A stretch of DNA of 64,000 nt from DATBLQ01 sp036555325. Its GTDB lineage: Bacteria; Pseudomonadota; Alphaproteobacteria; Rhizobiales; Aestuariivirgaceae. The notes beneath the pieces are model-generated. The model did no database searches. It was not told where the DNA came from and saw only the letters and a list, made by a program, of their open reading frames with translations. Of this stretch, positions 18,742 to 27,912 are shown in pieces; positions within the stretch are counted from its first letter, which is position 1; each line of letters starts with the position of its first letter. The translations under genes were made by a program, and so were the position numbers. The stretch spans positions 62,001-126,000 of the forward strand of contig DATBLQ010000082.1 in NCBI GenBank assembly GCA_036555325.1, written 5' to 3'.

Positions 18742-19509
18742 ATGAGCCAGATTTCGTCATTGAAGACCAAGCCAATACAAGGAGCCGACGAGTGGCAATT
18801 GAGGGTCGATCTGGCGGCAGCATTTCGTCTGGCCGTCAGGATGGGCTGGCACGAAGCTGTGGCCAATCACTTCAGCGTCGCGGTATCTGCGGACGGAAAG
18901 TCGTTTCTCATGAACCCGAAGTGGAAACACTTCGCGCGCATAAAGGCAAGCGACCTGCAGCTTCTCAACGCTGACGATAGATCTATAATGAATACTCCCG
19001 ATGCACCGGATGTTACAGCGTGGTGCATTCACGGCGCCATGCATGCCAGGCTGCCGCACGCCCGATGCGTGTTTCATGTTCACCCACCTTACGCCACGGC
19101 TATCGCCACGCTTGCCGATCCGGAAGTCAAGCCGATCGACCAGAACACCGCCCGATATTACAATCGGATCGCCTATGATACGGGATATGAAGGCATGGCC
19201 GACAGCGAGGAAGAAGGGTTGAGGCTGGTTCGCGTCCTGGGCAACAAATCGACGATGATGATGGGCAACCATGGAGTTCTCGTTGCGGCTAACTCCGTGG
19301 CCGAGGCCTTCGACACTCTCTACTATCTCGAACGGGCCTGCCAAACACTGGTGCTTGCGTATTCGACCGGACAGAAGCTTAGTGTCATGGATGCTCAGGT
19401 TGCCGAGCGGACGGCACAGGACTGGGGCAACTTTTCAGACTCTGCCTTCACCCATTTCGACGAAATGAAAAAAATATTGGACGAGAGCGACCCTTCCTAC
19501 GCCGAATAG
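18742..19509 (+). CDS. Class II aldolase/adducin-family protein
   Basis: A 255-residue protein of the class II aldolase/adducin fold. The zinc site shows as HARCVFHVHPPYATAIATL (two histidines) and a third histidine in MGNHGVLVAANSVAEAF; a basic/aromatic N-terminal segment (ANHFSVAV) is also typical. Members include L-fuculose-phosphate aldolase, methylthioribulose-phosphate dehydratase and many orphan aldolases in Hyphomicrobiales. No sugar or methionine-salvage partner lies next to it, so the substrate cannot be assigned. Its stop is about 60 bases before tRNA-Ser. Confidence 0.85.
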   Translation: MSQISSLKTKPIQGADEWQLRVDLAAAFRLAVRMGWHEAVANHFSVAVSADGKSFLMNPKWKHFARIKASDLQLLNADDRSIMNTPDAPDVTAWCIHGAMHARLPHARCVFHVHPPYATAIATLADPEVKPIDQNTARYYNRIAYDTGYEGMADSEEEGLRLVRVLGNKSTMMMGNHGVLVAANSVAEAFDTLYYLERACQTLVLAYSTGQKLSVMDAQVAERTAQDWGNFSDSAFTHFDEMKKILDESDPSYAE

Positions 19510-19568
19510 CCGGTTCATGCTTGGTATTGCCTTGGATGCCGCAGCTGTTATGACAAGACGCTTCCCGC

Positions 19569-19658
19569 GGAGGGGTGGCAGAGTGGTCGATTGCGGCGGT
19601 CTTGAAAACCGTTGTGCCCGTGAGGGCACCGGGGGTTCGAATCCCTCCCCCTCCGCCA
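19569..19658 (+). tRNA. tRNA-Ser (anticodon TGA)
   Basis: A 90-base type II tRNA. The acceptor stem GGAGGGG pairs with CCCCTCC, followed by discriminator G and an encoded CCA. The anticodon arm reads CGGTCTTGAAAACCG, anticodon TGA in the loop. A long variable arm (GTGCCCGTGAGGGCAC) is typical of tRNA-Ser, and the T-loop is GGTTCGAATCC. The accessory genes immediately downstream, including a decayed tyrosine recombinase, suggest this tRNA served as an integration site, though I could not find a repeated copy of its 3-prime end in the island. Confidence 0.96.
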
Positions 19659-20004
19659 CATATTTGTATAAACATTTGATTTACCACGATTTATTATTGC
19701 AATTTTCGTCGTGCCCATACTCTTGTCCATACGGCGGCTAATCCTTCCAGCTGGTGGGCCGCCGCACCATCGCGGACCAACTGGGGAGATAGTGCATGCG
19801 AGTGGTTGCTGAGTGTCCCCGCTGCCGGGAGGTCGCTGAGCGACGACAATCCATGCACGAGGTGGGTTCGGAAAGGCGCAGCCAGGCACTTGATGTAGTT
19901 AGCTTAAAGGAGATGGATGCTGCCGATGTCCATTCGGGGAAGCTGACACTTTGCTGTAGCCAAGGCCACGAGAGGGGCTTCGCCAAGGGACTGGGAGTAT
20001 CGCG

Positions 20005-20187
20005 ATGGGTGGCGGTTATGTGTGGGTGGCCACCCCTGGCGCTCCGATCACACAGATCGACGCCAGAACCAATATAGTAATCCGGAGCTTTATCGGAGGT
20101 CTCGGCATGGGCGGACCTCTTCGCTATGGCGCAAGGTCACTGTGGGTCGCCGGAGGTCGCATTTCGCGGTTGCAAGCACCTAACTAG
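20005..20187 (+). pseudogene. C-terminal remnant of a YVTN/Vgb-type beta-propeller protein
   Basis: About 60 codons ending in TAG. The peptide contains GGYVWVATPGAPITQIDA, then TNIVIRSFIGG and GARSLWVAGGRISRL. This is the blade pattern (xVWVA...ITQIDARTN) of seven-bladed propeller proteins of the virginiamycin-lyase/YncE type, which should have several more blades. No upstream blades can be read in any frame back to the tRNA, so this is most likely a decayed 3-prime end. The rest of the 19,659-20,279 gap holds no recognisable gene. Confidence 0.45.
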
Positions 20188-20279
20188 AGAAGAAATCTGC
20201 GGGGTCAGGTTTCAGGGATGCTGCGGTCAGGTTGCCAATACAGCTTTGTGTTAGGCTGACTTAGTTACAGGGACATCAG

Positions 20280-21998
20280 GTGTCTGAGCAGCGCGTCCAA
20301 CGTCAGCTTTCCGCAATCCTTGCCGCCGATGTCGCAGGATACAGCCGGCTGATCGGAATTGATGAAGAAGGGACGCTTGCTCGGCTGAAGGAGCTGCGGC
20401 GCACTCTAATCGATCCAAAGATCAATGAACACCGGGGCCGCATCGTTAAAACGATGGGCGATGGACTGCTTGTGCAATTCGCAAGCGCCGTAGATGCGGT
20501 GCGCTGCGCCGTTGATATTCAGCGTCAATTAGCAGAACAGAACGTGGGAGCTGACGTGGACCGGAGAATTGAGTTCCGCATGGGGATCAACGTCGGTGAC
20601 GTTGTTGTTGATGGTGATGACATCTACGGAGACGGTGTCAATGTCGCGGCTAGATTGGAGGCTTTCGCTGAGCCGGGCGGCGTATGTGTGAGCGGTAGTG
20701 TTCACGACCAAGTGCAGGACAAACTCGACCTTAGTTTCGAGGATGCTAGCGAGAAGCAATTAAAGAACATCGCGCGGCCTGTACGAGTTTATCGGGTGCG
20801 CATAGCCCGAGTTACAGCCAAACCAGCACAGAGAGTGCACGAGAGATCGTCCATAGCAGTTCTACCATTCCAAAACATGAGCGGCGATCCCGAGCAAGAT
20901 TATTTTGCCGACGGCATTACGGAGGACATCATCACTGAATTGTCACGCTACCGGTCGCTATTCGTCATCGCACGCAATTCAGCATTTCAGTACAAAGCCC
21001 ATAATGTCGATGTCCGCCAAGTCGGAAGAGAGCTAGGTGTTGAATTTGTTGTAGAAGGCAGCGTTCGCCGCTCAGGTGAACGGCTCCGCATTACATCACA
21101 ACTGATTGATGCAAACTCCGGTGATCACGTCTGGGCCGAGCGATATGACCGGGAGATGCATGACATATTCACGGTCCAAGAAGAAGTGGCCCGCACTATC
21201 GCTGCCACTTTGGAGGGGCGGGTTGCTGCAAGCGAAGTTGATAGGGTCAAACGAAAACCAACGACCGACTGGCAGGCTTACGACTACTTCCTCCAGGGCC
21301 GAGAGTTGGACTACAAGTATGATCTAGCGGGCGCAGACGCACTCTACGCACGAGCCTTGGAGCTTGATCCTGGATATGGCCATGCTTATGCGTTTCGGGC
21401 AATTGCGCTGGCGGTAATGCACTGGGGCACAGAAGAACACGATTTGCTGCGCCGGGCCGATGAGTGTGCACAGAAAGCGCTTTCAATCGATGCGAACGAC
21501 GCGTGGAGCCATTGGGCAGCTTCTTATGTTGCTCTGTGCCAATGGAAGTTCGATTTAGCCCTTGTGCACTCCAGACGCGCTCTGAGCCTCAATCCCAACG
21601 ACACAATCATAGCTGCCGAAAGTGCAAATTTGTTGGTCCGAATGGGACAACCAGAAGAAGCCTTGCGCCGTTTGGATGACGCTATGCAGCGCGATCCCTT
21701 TCCCCCGATGTGGGTTTGGGAAACTCGGTTTAGGGCCCTCTTTCACCTCCATCGATATGAGGAGGCTCTCGATGCCCTTAACAATGTATCGGCTCCACAT
21801 GATTGGCTTCAACTTTACTTCGCGGCAACTTATGCGCATTTTGGCCGACTTGAAAATGCACGCACAGCCTTAGCAAGATTTTTAGCAGTCCAGCCCGCAG
21901 CCTCAGTGTCGCTCTTTGCGAGAGCAGAGCCTTACTCCGATAAGCAACTCCTGGAGCACTTCCTTGATGGTCTGCGTAAAGCGGGGTTGCCTGAATGA
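20280..21998 (+). CDS. Class III adenylate/guanylate cyclase with TolB-like and TPR domains (copy 1)
   Basis: A 572-residue protein. The class III cyclase domain (about 8-180) has the metal aspartate in AADVAGYSRLIG, the base-recognition lysine and second aspartate in VKTMGDGLL, and the transition-state Asn/Arg pair in GDGVNVAARLE, so catalysis is plausible. Next is a TolB/CsgG-like domain (RSSIAVLPFQNMSGDPEQDY to HVWAERYDREMHD, about 190-310), then TPR-like helical repeats to the end. No membrane segment lies between cyclase and TolB-like domains, unlike the paralogue at 34,281. Start is GTG 20280 with AGGGA upstream. Its stop overlaps the next paralogue by four bases. Confidence 0.85.
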   Translation: MSEQRVQRQLSAILAADVAGYSRLIGIDEEGTLARLKELRRTLIDPKINEHRGRIVKTMGDGLLVQFASAVDAVRCAVDIQRQLAEQNVGADVDRRIEFRMGINVGDVVVDGDDIYGDGVNVAARLEAFAEPGGVCVSGSVHDQVQDKLDLSFEDASEKQLKNIARPVRVYRVRIARVTAKPAQRVHERSSIAVLPFQNMSGDPEQDYFADGITEDIITELSRYRSLFVIARNSAFQYKAHNVDVRQVGRELGVEFVVEGSVRRSGERLRITSQLIDANSGDHVWAERYDREMHDIFTVQEEVARTIAATLEGRVAASEVDRVKRKPTTDWQAYDYFLQGRELDYKYDLAGADALYARALELDPGYGHAYAFRAIALAVMHWGTEEHDLLRRADECAQKALSIDANDAWSHWAASYVALCQWKFDLALVHSRRALSLNPNDTIIAAESANLLVRMGQPEEALRRLDDAMQRDPFPPMWVWETRFRALFHLHRYEEALDALNNVSAPHDWLQLYFAATYAHFGRLENARTALARFLAVQPAASVSLFARAEPYSDKQLLEHFLDGLRKAGLPE

Positions 21999-23752
21999 GC
22001 ACGGGCCGAACTCAACGGCGCCTTGCAGCCATCCTTGCAGCCGACGTGGTGGGCTACAGTCGGCTCATGGGACAGGACGAGACGGGAACGCTGGCTGCAC
22101 TCAAAGCTGCCAGGACTGGGTTGATTGATCCAAAGATCACTGAGCACTCCGGGCGAGTATTCAAATCTATGGGCGATGGACTGCTTGCCGAGTTTCCAAG
22201 TGTTGTCAATGCCGTCTCCTGCGCTGTCGAAATCCAGCGCGGTATGCAGGCTCGCAACAACGACCTACCCGAGGAACGGACGATCCAACTGCGCATCGGG
22301 ATCAATCTCGGGGACATAATTGTCGAGGACGGAGATGTGTTTGGCGATGGGGTGAACGTAGCGGCGCGGATCGAAAGTATTGCTCCGCCTGGTGGGGTGG
22401 CTGTCTCGGGGACGGTGCGCGATCACCTTGGCACTCGGCTCGATCTGCAATTTGAGGACATCGGCGAGCAGACGCTCAAGAATATCGACCGACCAATACG
22501 CATTTACCTCATAGGCGGCGGCGCACGTGGTGGCCTTTCCTATCCAGCGCTCCCAGATAAGCCATCGATTGCCGTTCTGCCATTTGAAAACATGAGCGGT
22601 GACCAAGAGCAGGAGTATTTCGCTGACGGGATGGCGGAAGAGATCATCACCGCCCTATCGCGGTTTCGGCAACTGTTCGTCATCGCACGCAATTCGAGCT
22701 TTACCTACAAGGGTCGCGCCGTGGACGTGAAGCAAATCGGGCGCGAGCTTGGCGTGCGCTATGTGCTTGAAGGTAGTGTGCGCAGGGCGGGCAGCAGGCT
22801 GCGCATAACCGGCCAACTTATCGATACTTCTACGGGGGCACATCTGTGGGCAGATCGTTTCGAGGGTAGCTTAGTGGATGTGTTTGATCTTCAAGATCAA
22901 GTCACCACCGGTGTAGTGGGGGCGGTCCTTCCAAAGCTGGAACAAGCGGAGCTTGACCGATCCAGACGCAAGCCCACGGAAAATCTCGATGCCTATGATT
23001 ATTTCTTGCGGGGGTTAGCGGGCCTTTATCAATGGACGAAAGAGAGTATTGCTGAGGCCCTGTCAAATCTGTATCGAGCGATCGAACTCGATCCCAATTT
23101 TGCTTCGGCGTACGGCGTGGCTGCCCGAACCTATGTCCGGCGCAGCGCGGGTGGGTGGATCCAAGATCGCGACCGGGAATACGCCGAGGCAATCAGGCTG
23201 GCGAGGCGAGCGGCGGATTTGGGCAAGGATGATGCACTGGCGCTTGTTTGTGCGGGAATTACCCTTTCCTTTATTGCCGGGGAACATGAGGATGGGAAAA
23301 TCCTCACGGACCGTGCTCTTGCGCTCAATCCGAATTTGGCTTGGGCATGGCTGTTTAGTGGCTGGGCAAGGGTTTGGCTCGGGGAACCGGAAGAGACAAT
23401 CGACCGTGTTGGTCGTGCCATGCGTTTGAGCCCAAGTGACCCTGATAGCTTTAGTATGCACTGCGCCATGGCCTTTGCACATTTCTTTGCGGGTCGCTAC
23501 GGCGAGGCGGTGTCGTGGGCGGAACGGGCGGTGCGGGAAAAACCTGATATTCTCTTCCCGGTAATCATTGCTGCTGCCAGTAATGCGCAGGCTGGTCGGA
23601 GCGACCAGGCCAAGAACGCCATGGCTCAAGTACGTCGGATTGATCCGACCTTGCGCATGTCTAACCTGAGAGAGCTTTATCAGATGATCCGCCGTTCGGA
23701 AGATTTTGAGCGGTGGTCGGAAGGTCTACGCAAAGCCGGACTGCCGGAGTGA
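21995..23752 (+). CDS. Class III adenylate/guanylate cyclase with TolB-like and TPR domains (copy 2)
   Basis: A 585-residue paralogue of the preceding gene in the same domain order: cyclase domain (AADVVGYSRLMG, FKSMGDGLLAEF, GDGVNVAARIE), TolB-like domain (PSIAVLPFENMSGDQEQEY) and TPR-type repeats (NLYRAIELDPNFASAYG and later). All catalytic residues of class III cyclases are present. The ATG at 21995 overlaps the copy 1 stop (ATGA), so the two are almost certainly made together and might act as a pair. Both end in the same short sequence (GLRKAGLPE), also found near the end of the TPR part of the 34,281 protein. Confidence 0.86.
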   Translation: MSTGRTQRRLAAILAADVVGYSRLMGQDETGTLAALKAARTGLIDPKITEHSGRVFKSMGDGLLAEFPSVVNAVSCAVEIQRGMQARNNDLPEERTIQLRIGINLGDIIVEDGDVFGDGVNVAARIESIAPPGGVAVSGTVRDHLGTRLDLQFEDIGEQTLKNIDRPIRIYLIGGGARGGLSYPALPDKPSIAVLPFENMSGDQEQEYFADGMAEEIITALSRFRQLFVIARNSSFTYKGRAVDVKQIGRELGVRYVLEGSVRRAGSRLRITGQLIDTSTGAHLWADRFEGSLVDVFDLQDQVTTGVVGAVLPKLEQAELDRSRRKPTENLDAYDYFLRGLAGLYQWTKESIAEALSNLYRAIELDPNFASAYGVAARTYVRRSAGGWIQDRDREYAEAIRLARRAADLGKDDALALVCAGITLSFIAGEHEDGKILTDRALALNPNLAWAWLFSGWARVWLGEPEETIDRVGRAMRLSPSDPDSFSMHCAMAFAHFFAGRYGEAVSWAERAVREKPDILFPVIIAAASNAQAGRSDQAKNAMAQVRRIDPTLRMSNLRELYQMIRRSEDFERWSEGLRKAGLPE

Positions 23753-24025
23753 TGTCCGAAACAACAGGCTTTGGGCCGATCGGGGTGATATCTTTCACGG
23801 TTCTTTATGAAGTTTGTCACCCTCTCGCGGGCTGTCGGGCGAGTATCCATCGGCCCTTCCGCAGTTTCGCCGTGTTCCGTTAGTCCGGCAAAAGCACCGC
23901 ACAGCCGGAAATGTTCCTAAGGCGTAGCTAGATGAATGGGAATATCCATTCCATTTTCGTACATGTAGAGCTGTAGTGGCCTAATTGACTTTTCAAAATC
24001 ACAGGCTCTTCCCCCGCACATCGCG

Positions 24026-24840
24026 TCAATGGGAATACGGTCTGCTGCAGGAATTTCGTGTGGCTAGTGTTTCATTGCGGCGAGCAGGCCATTTGCCGCC
24101 ATGTGCTTCGGCCCAGATATGGGCTAGCTGAAGTACGAACCAGCGGCGGGCGTCCTTTGGCGGATGTCCCTTCTTCGCAGGCGCGTCCGCTGCGGCGCCG
24201 ACGGTTGAGGCCACCCCCGCGAGGGACCTCAGCGCGTCGTGAATTGCCGGTGTGGTTGGATGGCCGTCGATTTCAATTCCGAAATTGTTTAGCGCAGTCC
24301 GAGCCTCTTCTGACAGAGCCCCGAAGCTCTCTTGAGATGGGAGTAAACGTCGAGCGTGAATCCCACCGAAGCATGGCCAAGGCGCTCGCTCACGACTTTT
24401 GCGTTGATACCTTGCCGAAGAAGCTGCGACGCGTGGCTGTGTCGCAAATCATGGAACCTTACATGCGGCAGACCAGCCCGGCGAATGTGCGCCGAGAAAG
24501 CCCACGAAAAACGGTCTGGCTTCCAAGGCGCGCCATCCGGGCTGGCAAACACCAGATCCCCGTCCTGATACTCCGGGCCGATTGCGAGCCGCTCTGTCGC
24601 CTGTTCTGCCCTATGTCCACGGAGAACTTCAATTGCCAATTCGGGCAGAGCAACAGTGCGCCGACTGCGATGTGTCTTGGGTTGCTTGAACGCCAACCCA
24701 CTACGAGTCTGTTCAAGAACCTGTGAAATGGACAAGCGACCAGAATGGAAATCTATATCTCGCCAGCGAAGGACTAAAAGCTCACCACGTCGCAAACCTG
24801 TTGCGATGGCAACCAAAACCGGCGCGTGGAGGCGGGAATG
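24026..24840 (-). pseudogene. Tyrosine recombinase (phage-type integrase), N-truncated and frameshifted
   Basis: The catalytic domain reads VLVAIATGLRRGELLVLRW (first active-site arginine), then VRFHDLRHSHASQLLRQG (HxLR), RLGHASVGFTLDVYSHLK (the H and the nucleophile tyrosine). Just after SHLK the frame breaks: the primary frame ends early as RASGLCQKRLGLR, but shifting by one base restores ESFGALSEEARTALNNFGI and a further 70 residues to 24026. Upstream, the N-terminal core-binding domain is absent, and the frame has a TAG before it (about 24918). It is therefore a dead integrase, probably from the element inserted next to tRNA-Ser. Confidence 0.75.
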
Positions 24841-25074
24841 CCCAAGTGTCGTAAAACTGCGCCCGGGCTGCCTTTGGGGTTCTACTGATGTTCCAGCGAT
24901 GCAAAAAAAAGAGGCCTAAGCCCGCCACAGCGCACGCATGGACAATTTTTCCTGACGAGTTAGGTGTTCTGTGTAACGGGCCGCGACGGGTGTTGGCTCC
25001 CCCAATCGGCGCGCCTCGGCGCCGCCAAAGGATAGCGTGGCCCAGTACAACGACGCTGGACACCGCGGAGAACG

Positions 25075-26862
25075 ATGATGGGCGAAAGCAGAGCTTGGCT
25101 TAGAAAGATTTTTCCAGACCTGTCTACCACTCTATTCCGATTTCCGGGTCCAGCGATCGCATCCCTTTTCATGTGCGTCGTGGCCAATCTTAGAGTGGTC
25201 GAGAGGAGTTTCGCGGGCGACCAGTTCTACGCGGATGTGCTGTGGAGCGGAGCTGCCGCATTTCTTGCTAGTGGTGCAGCTCATCTCTTGGCCGAATCGA
25301 GGGGGTGGCCAAGACCTAGAAACATTCTCTTCGCTCTGCTGATAGGCTTCGCAACAGCGACCATGTTTTGGTTTCATGGGGTACTGGGCCTGGAGCGGTT
25401 GTTCTTCTCTGCGGGGCTCGTGTTTTTGCTGATGACGTCTGCCTATCTGAGGCAGGCGAGCCAGTCTGCCTTCTGGCTATTCAATCTGCGACTTGGGTTG
25501 GCCGCTCTTCTTGCAACCTTGGTTGCCGCTGCGGCCTGCGGTGGCATTGTTGCAATCCTGGCCAGCCTGGAGTTTCTGTTTGATTTTAAAGTCCCGTATC
25601 GTCTCTATGAGCATGTGTGGTCCACAGGCGCTACATTGGTAGGACCGATTTATGGCTTGGCTCTCACGCCAAGCCTCCTCGATGAGGAGGTCGATCTCGA
25701 AAGCTACCGGAATTCCCTGCTCGAGCGCGGCGTGTCGGTACTTCTCACTTATGTCCTTGTACCGATCGTACTCGTCTACGCTGCAATCCTTTATGCCTAT
25801 GCGGCTAAGATCGCGCTCGCGTGGGCCTTGCCAAAAGGTCAAGTCGCTACCCTTGTTACTCTGTTTGCGCTCGCTGGAACCGGAGCCTACTTGATCTCCT
25901 ACCCTTGGCGTCGCCACGGAACTGCCCTGCTTCGTCTATTCCGCTCCGTCTGGTTTCCGCTGACATTTGTACCTGTGGTCCTGCTTGTCGTCGGTACGCT
26001 ACGACGCATCAATGACTATGGAATCACCCCACAACGCTACGTTCTCATGGTCATTGCCGCCTGGCTGATCGGCCTCATAGCTTACTTTGTGTTCCGACGG
26101 CGGGCGATAGACATCAGGCATATCGTCGCGAGCTTCGCGGTATTAACATTGGTCACTTCAGTTGGACCCTGGGGTGCAAGAACATTATCCATGAATGACC
26201 AGTATGGCCGCCTGGAAAGGCTCCTTACGAAGTATGGCTTTCTGATAAATGGGAGATTGGCTGAAGCAACGCCGCCGGTCACAACCATGAGCATGACTGA
26301 AAGGGATACGGCAGGTTCGATCATCTATTTTCTAGTGAACCGAGGCGAGCATGAGCGCTTCCGCCCATGGTTTGAGGGGCGCGTGACGAATCCGTGGCTG
26401 AGAAAGGACTTTCGACCACACTTTGTCTCTGAGCCTCTTATTAGGATTGTCGGCTATCGCTATGGCGGGGAGACACCCAGCCACATTCGCAAAGTGAGCT
26501 TTGAGTCGTCATTTCCCTCAACTTTTCCCGCCGACCAAAACGCCATCATCGCGGGCCCGGTTAAGCTCTACAGAGAGAACAGACCTCAGCTCATGCAGAC
26601 GACCCAGGTTGCTCGCGTCGAGAACAGAGGAGATGTCCTGGCCTTTCTTCATGAAAATCGCACTTGGTTGGTCAGTACGAGTGAGCTGCTCGAAAGAGCC
26701 AGCTATGCCGATTCCCTGCCCTACCCTCGTCCGCCCTTCTCAATGTCTGTTGGCGACCCAGGTAGTAGGATGACGTTGGTCGTTCAGCAGGTGTTCGGGC
26801 AGTTTGAGAGGGGTGTGCCGAAGGTCAGTTCTGGACAGTTTTGGCTGATCATGCCGCGGTAA
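25075..26862 (+). CDS. DUF4153-type polytopic membrane protein
   Basis: A 595-residue protein with about ten hydrophobic segments in its first 380 residues and a soluble C-terminal part of about 200 residues. The N-terminal half resembles the DUF4153 family: an opening LFRFPGPAIASLFMCVV, a central WSTGATLVGPIYGLAL and VSVLLTYVLVPIVLVYAAIL are typical. Function is unknown for the family. The start has GGAG seven bases upstream. It stands alone between the integrase remnant and the ABC operon, and may be the last gene of the accessory segment or the first of the flanking chromosome. Confidence 0.7.
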   Translation: MMGESRAWLRKIFPDLSTTLFRFPGPAIASLFMCVVANLRVVERSFAGDQFYADVLWSGAAAFLASGAAHLLAESRGWPRPRNILFALLIGFATATMFWFHGVLGLERLFFSAGLVFLLMTSAYLRQASQSAFWLFNLRLGLAALLATLVAAAACGGIVAILASLEFLFDFKVPYRLYEHVWSTGATLVGPIYGLALTPSLLDEEVDLESYRNSLLERGVSVLLTYVLVPIVLVYAAILYAYAAKIALAWALPKGQVATLVTLFALAGTGAYLISYPWRRHGTALLRLFRSVWFPLTFVPVVLLVVGTLRRINDYGITPQRYVLMVIAAWLIGLIAYFVFRRRAIDIRHIVASFAVLTLVTSVGPWGARTLSMNDQYGRLERLLTKYGFLINGRLAEATPPVTTMSMTERDTAGSIIYFLVNRGEHERFRPWFEGRVTNPWLRKDFRPHFVSEPLIRIVGYRYGGETPSHIRKVSFESSFPSTFPADQNAIIAGPVKLYRENRPQLMQTTQVARVENRGDVLAFLHENRTWLVSTSELLERASYADSLPYPRPPFSMSVGDPGSRMTLVVQQVFGQFERGVPKVSSGQFWLIMPR

Positions 26863-27144
26863 TCGAAGAAAGAGGTTCATCTGGCGGCGATGACCTTCAC
26901 CAAACGGCTAGCGCATACCGAGACTATTCAGCAGCAGCACAGTGCCTAGAACGCACCTCAAATGCTCGCCCCAAATGTGGATTCTCGAGCAGCGACCGCC
27001 CTTGCTGGCTAGATAGATCGGCTACAAAACGGGTTTGGCTAAATTCGTCAGCAGTTGGTGACCGGCTAGCATAACCGATTTTACCTTTTGGATCATTTAT
27101 GAAATATTGAATGTATCTCACCAGCCGCACATGAAGTCTTTTTC

Positions 27145-27882
27145 ATGCCTTCTCCTCAGCTGATCCGTGAAAGAATATGGTCGCGACTTGAAGAAGTGGC
27201 TAAACCCGATAGCCGCTATCATTTGTTTTTTTCAGAGGTTATTCCCGACTTCCAAGGTTCGGAAATTGCCACGGATCGGGTTATGGCACTATCCGCGTTA
27301 CCGTCAGCCAAACTTGCTTTCATTACTCCCGACAATTGCCTTGTCGAGTTGCGCCGCAGATTCATTGAGGCGGGAACTCCGTTCGTAATGTCGACCTACG
27401 GTATTTACCGAGGTTTTCTTTACATGGCCTCAGGAATGGTGCCGAAGGGAGCAGAACTCTACGCAGCTTGGCTCGATGGCATGGAGCATTTTGGCAAGCC
27501 GATTTCGCTCGAGGAGATTAGGCGTCTCGGCAAGTTCGACGTCATGGTAACTGGAGCTTCGGCCGTCTCAATGGAGGGTGTACGGTTTGGCAAGGGTCAT
27601 GGTTTCTTCGATCTTGAATGGGGCATGTTTAGCGACTTGAAGTTGGTCGATGAAAGCACACCGGTTGTCGCCGTCGTGCATGATGTGCAGGTTGTTGAAG
27701 ATAAGTTGCAACCGAGCGAAACTGACATCGTTGTTGACTACATCGCAACTCCAAGCCGCATGATAACCGTGCAGCGCCGCACCCGACGCCCGCAAGGGGT
27801 CAAATGGGAGCTGCTCGATGCCAAACAGATCGCACACACTCCGCCCATTCGGGAGTTGCAAAGGATGCGGGGGCTTGTCTAG
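27145..27882 (+). CDS. 5-formyltetrahydrofolate cyclo-ligase-like protein
   Basis: A 245-residue protein of the 5-formyl-THF cyclo-ligase (MTHFS) fold. The best landmarks are GASAVSMEGVRFGKGHGFFDLEW, reduced here to the family core FGKGHGFFD (the phosphate/folate loop usually GxGxGYYD) and VHDVQVVED. The N-terminal lysine/arginine-rich ATP region of true MTHFS is poorly kept, so it may act on another substrate. It is followed within 30 bases by a THI5/NMT1-type substrate-binding protein and the rest of an ABC importer, which suggests a role in using the imported compound, possibly a pyrimidine, folate or vitamin-like molecule; this is inference. Confidence 0.75.
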   Translation: MPSPQLIRERIWSRLEEVAKPDSRYHLFFSEVIPDFQGSEIATDRVMALSALPSAKLAFITPDNCLVELRRRFIEAGTPFVMSTYGIYRGFLYMASGMVPKGAELYAAWLDGMEHFGKPISLEEIRRLGKFDVMVTGASAVSMEGVRFGKGHGFFDLEWGMFSDLKLVDESTPVVAVVHDVQVVEDKLQPSETDIVVDYIATPSRMITVQRRTRRPQGVKWELLDAKQIAHTPPIRELQRMRGLV

Positions 27883-27912
27883 CCAGATTTTGAAAGCAAC
27901 AGGGAGAACGCA

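Noticed and set aside
23063..23629. A 188-codon - strand frame inside cyclase copy 2
   Set aside because: Antisense to a TPR region with good family matches; Pro/Arg-rich composition typical of shadows.
19659..24840. A repeat of the tRNA-Ser 3-prime end as the right attachment site
   Set aside because: I looked for the T-arm/acceptor sequence beyond the integrase remnant and did not find it by eye, so no att site is annotated.
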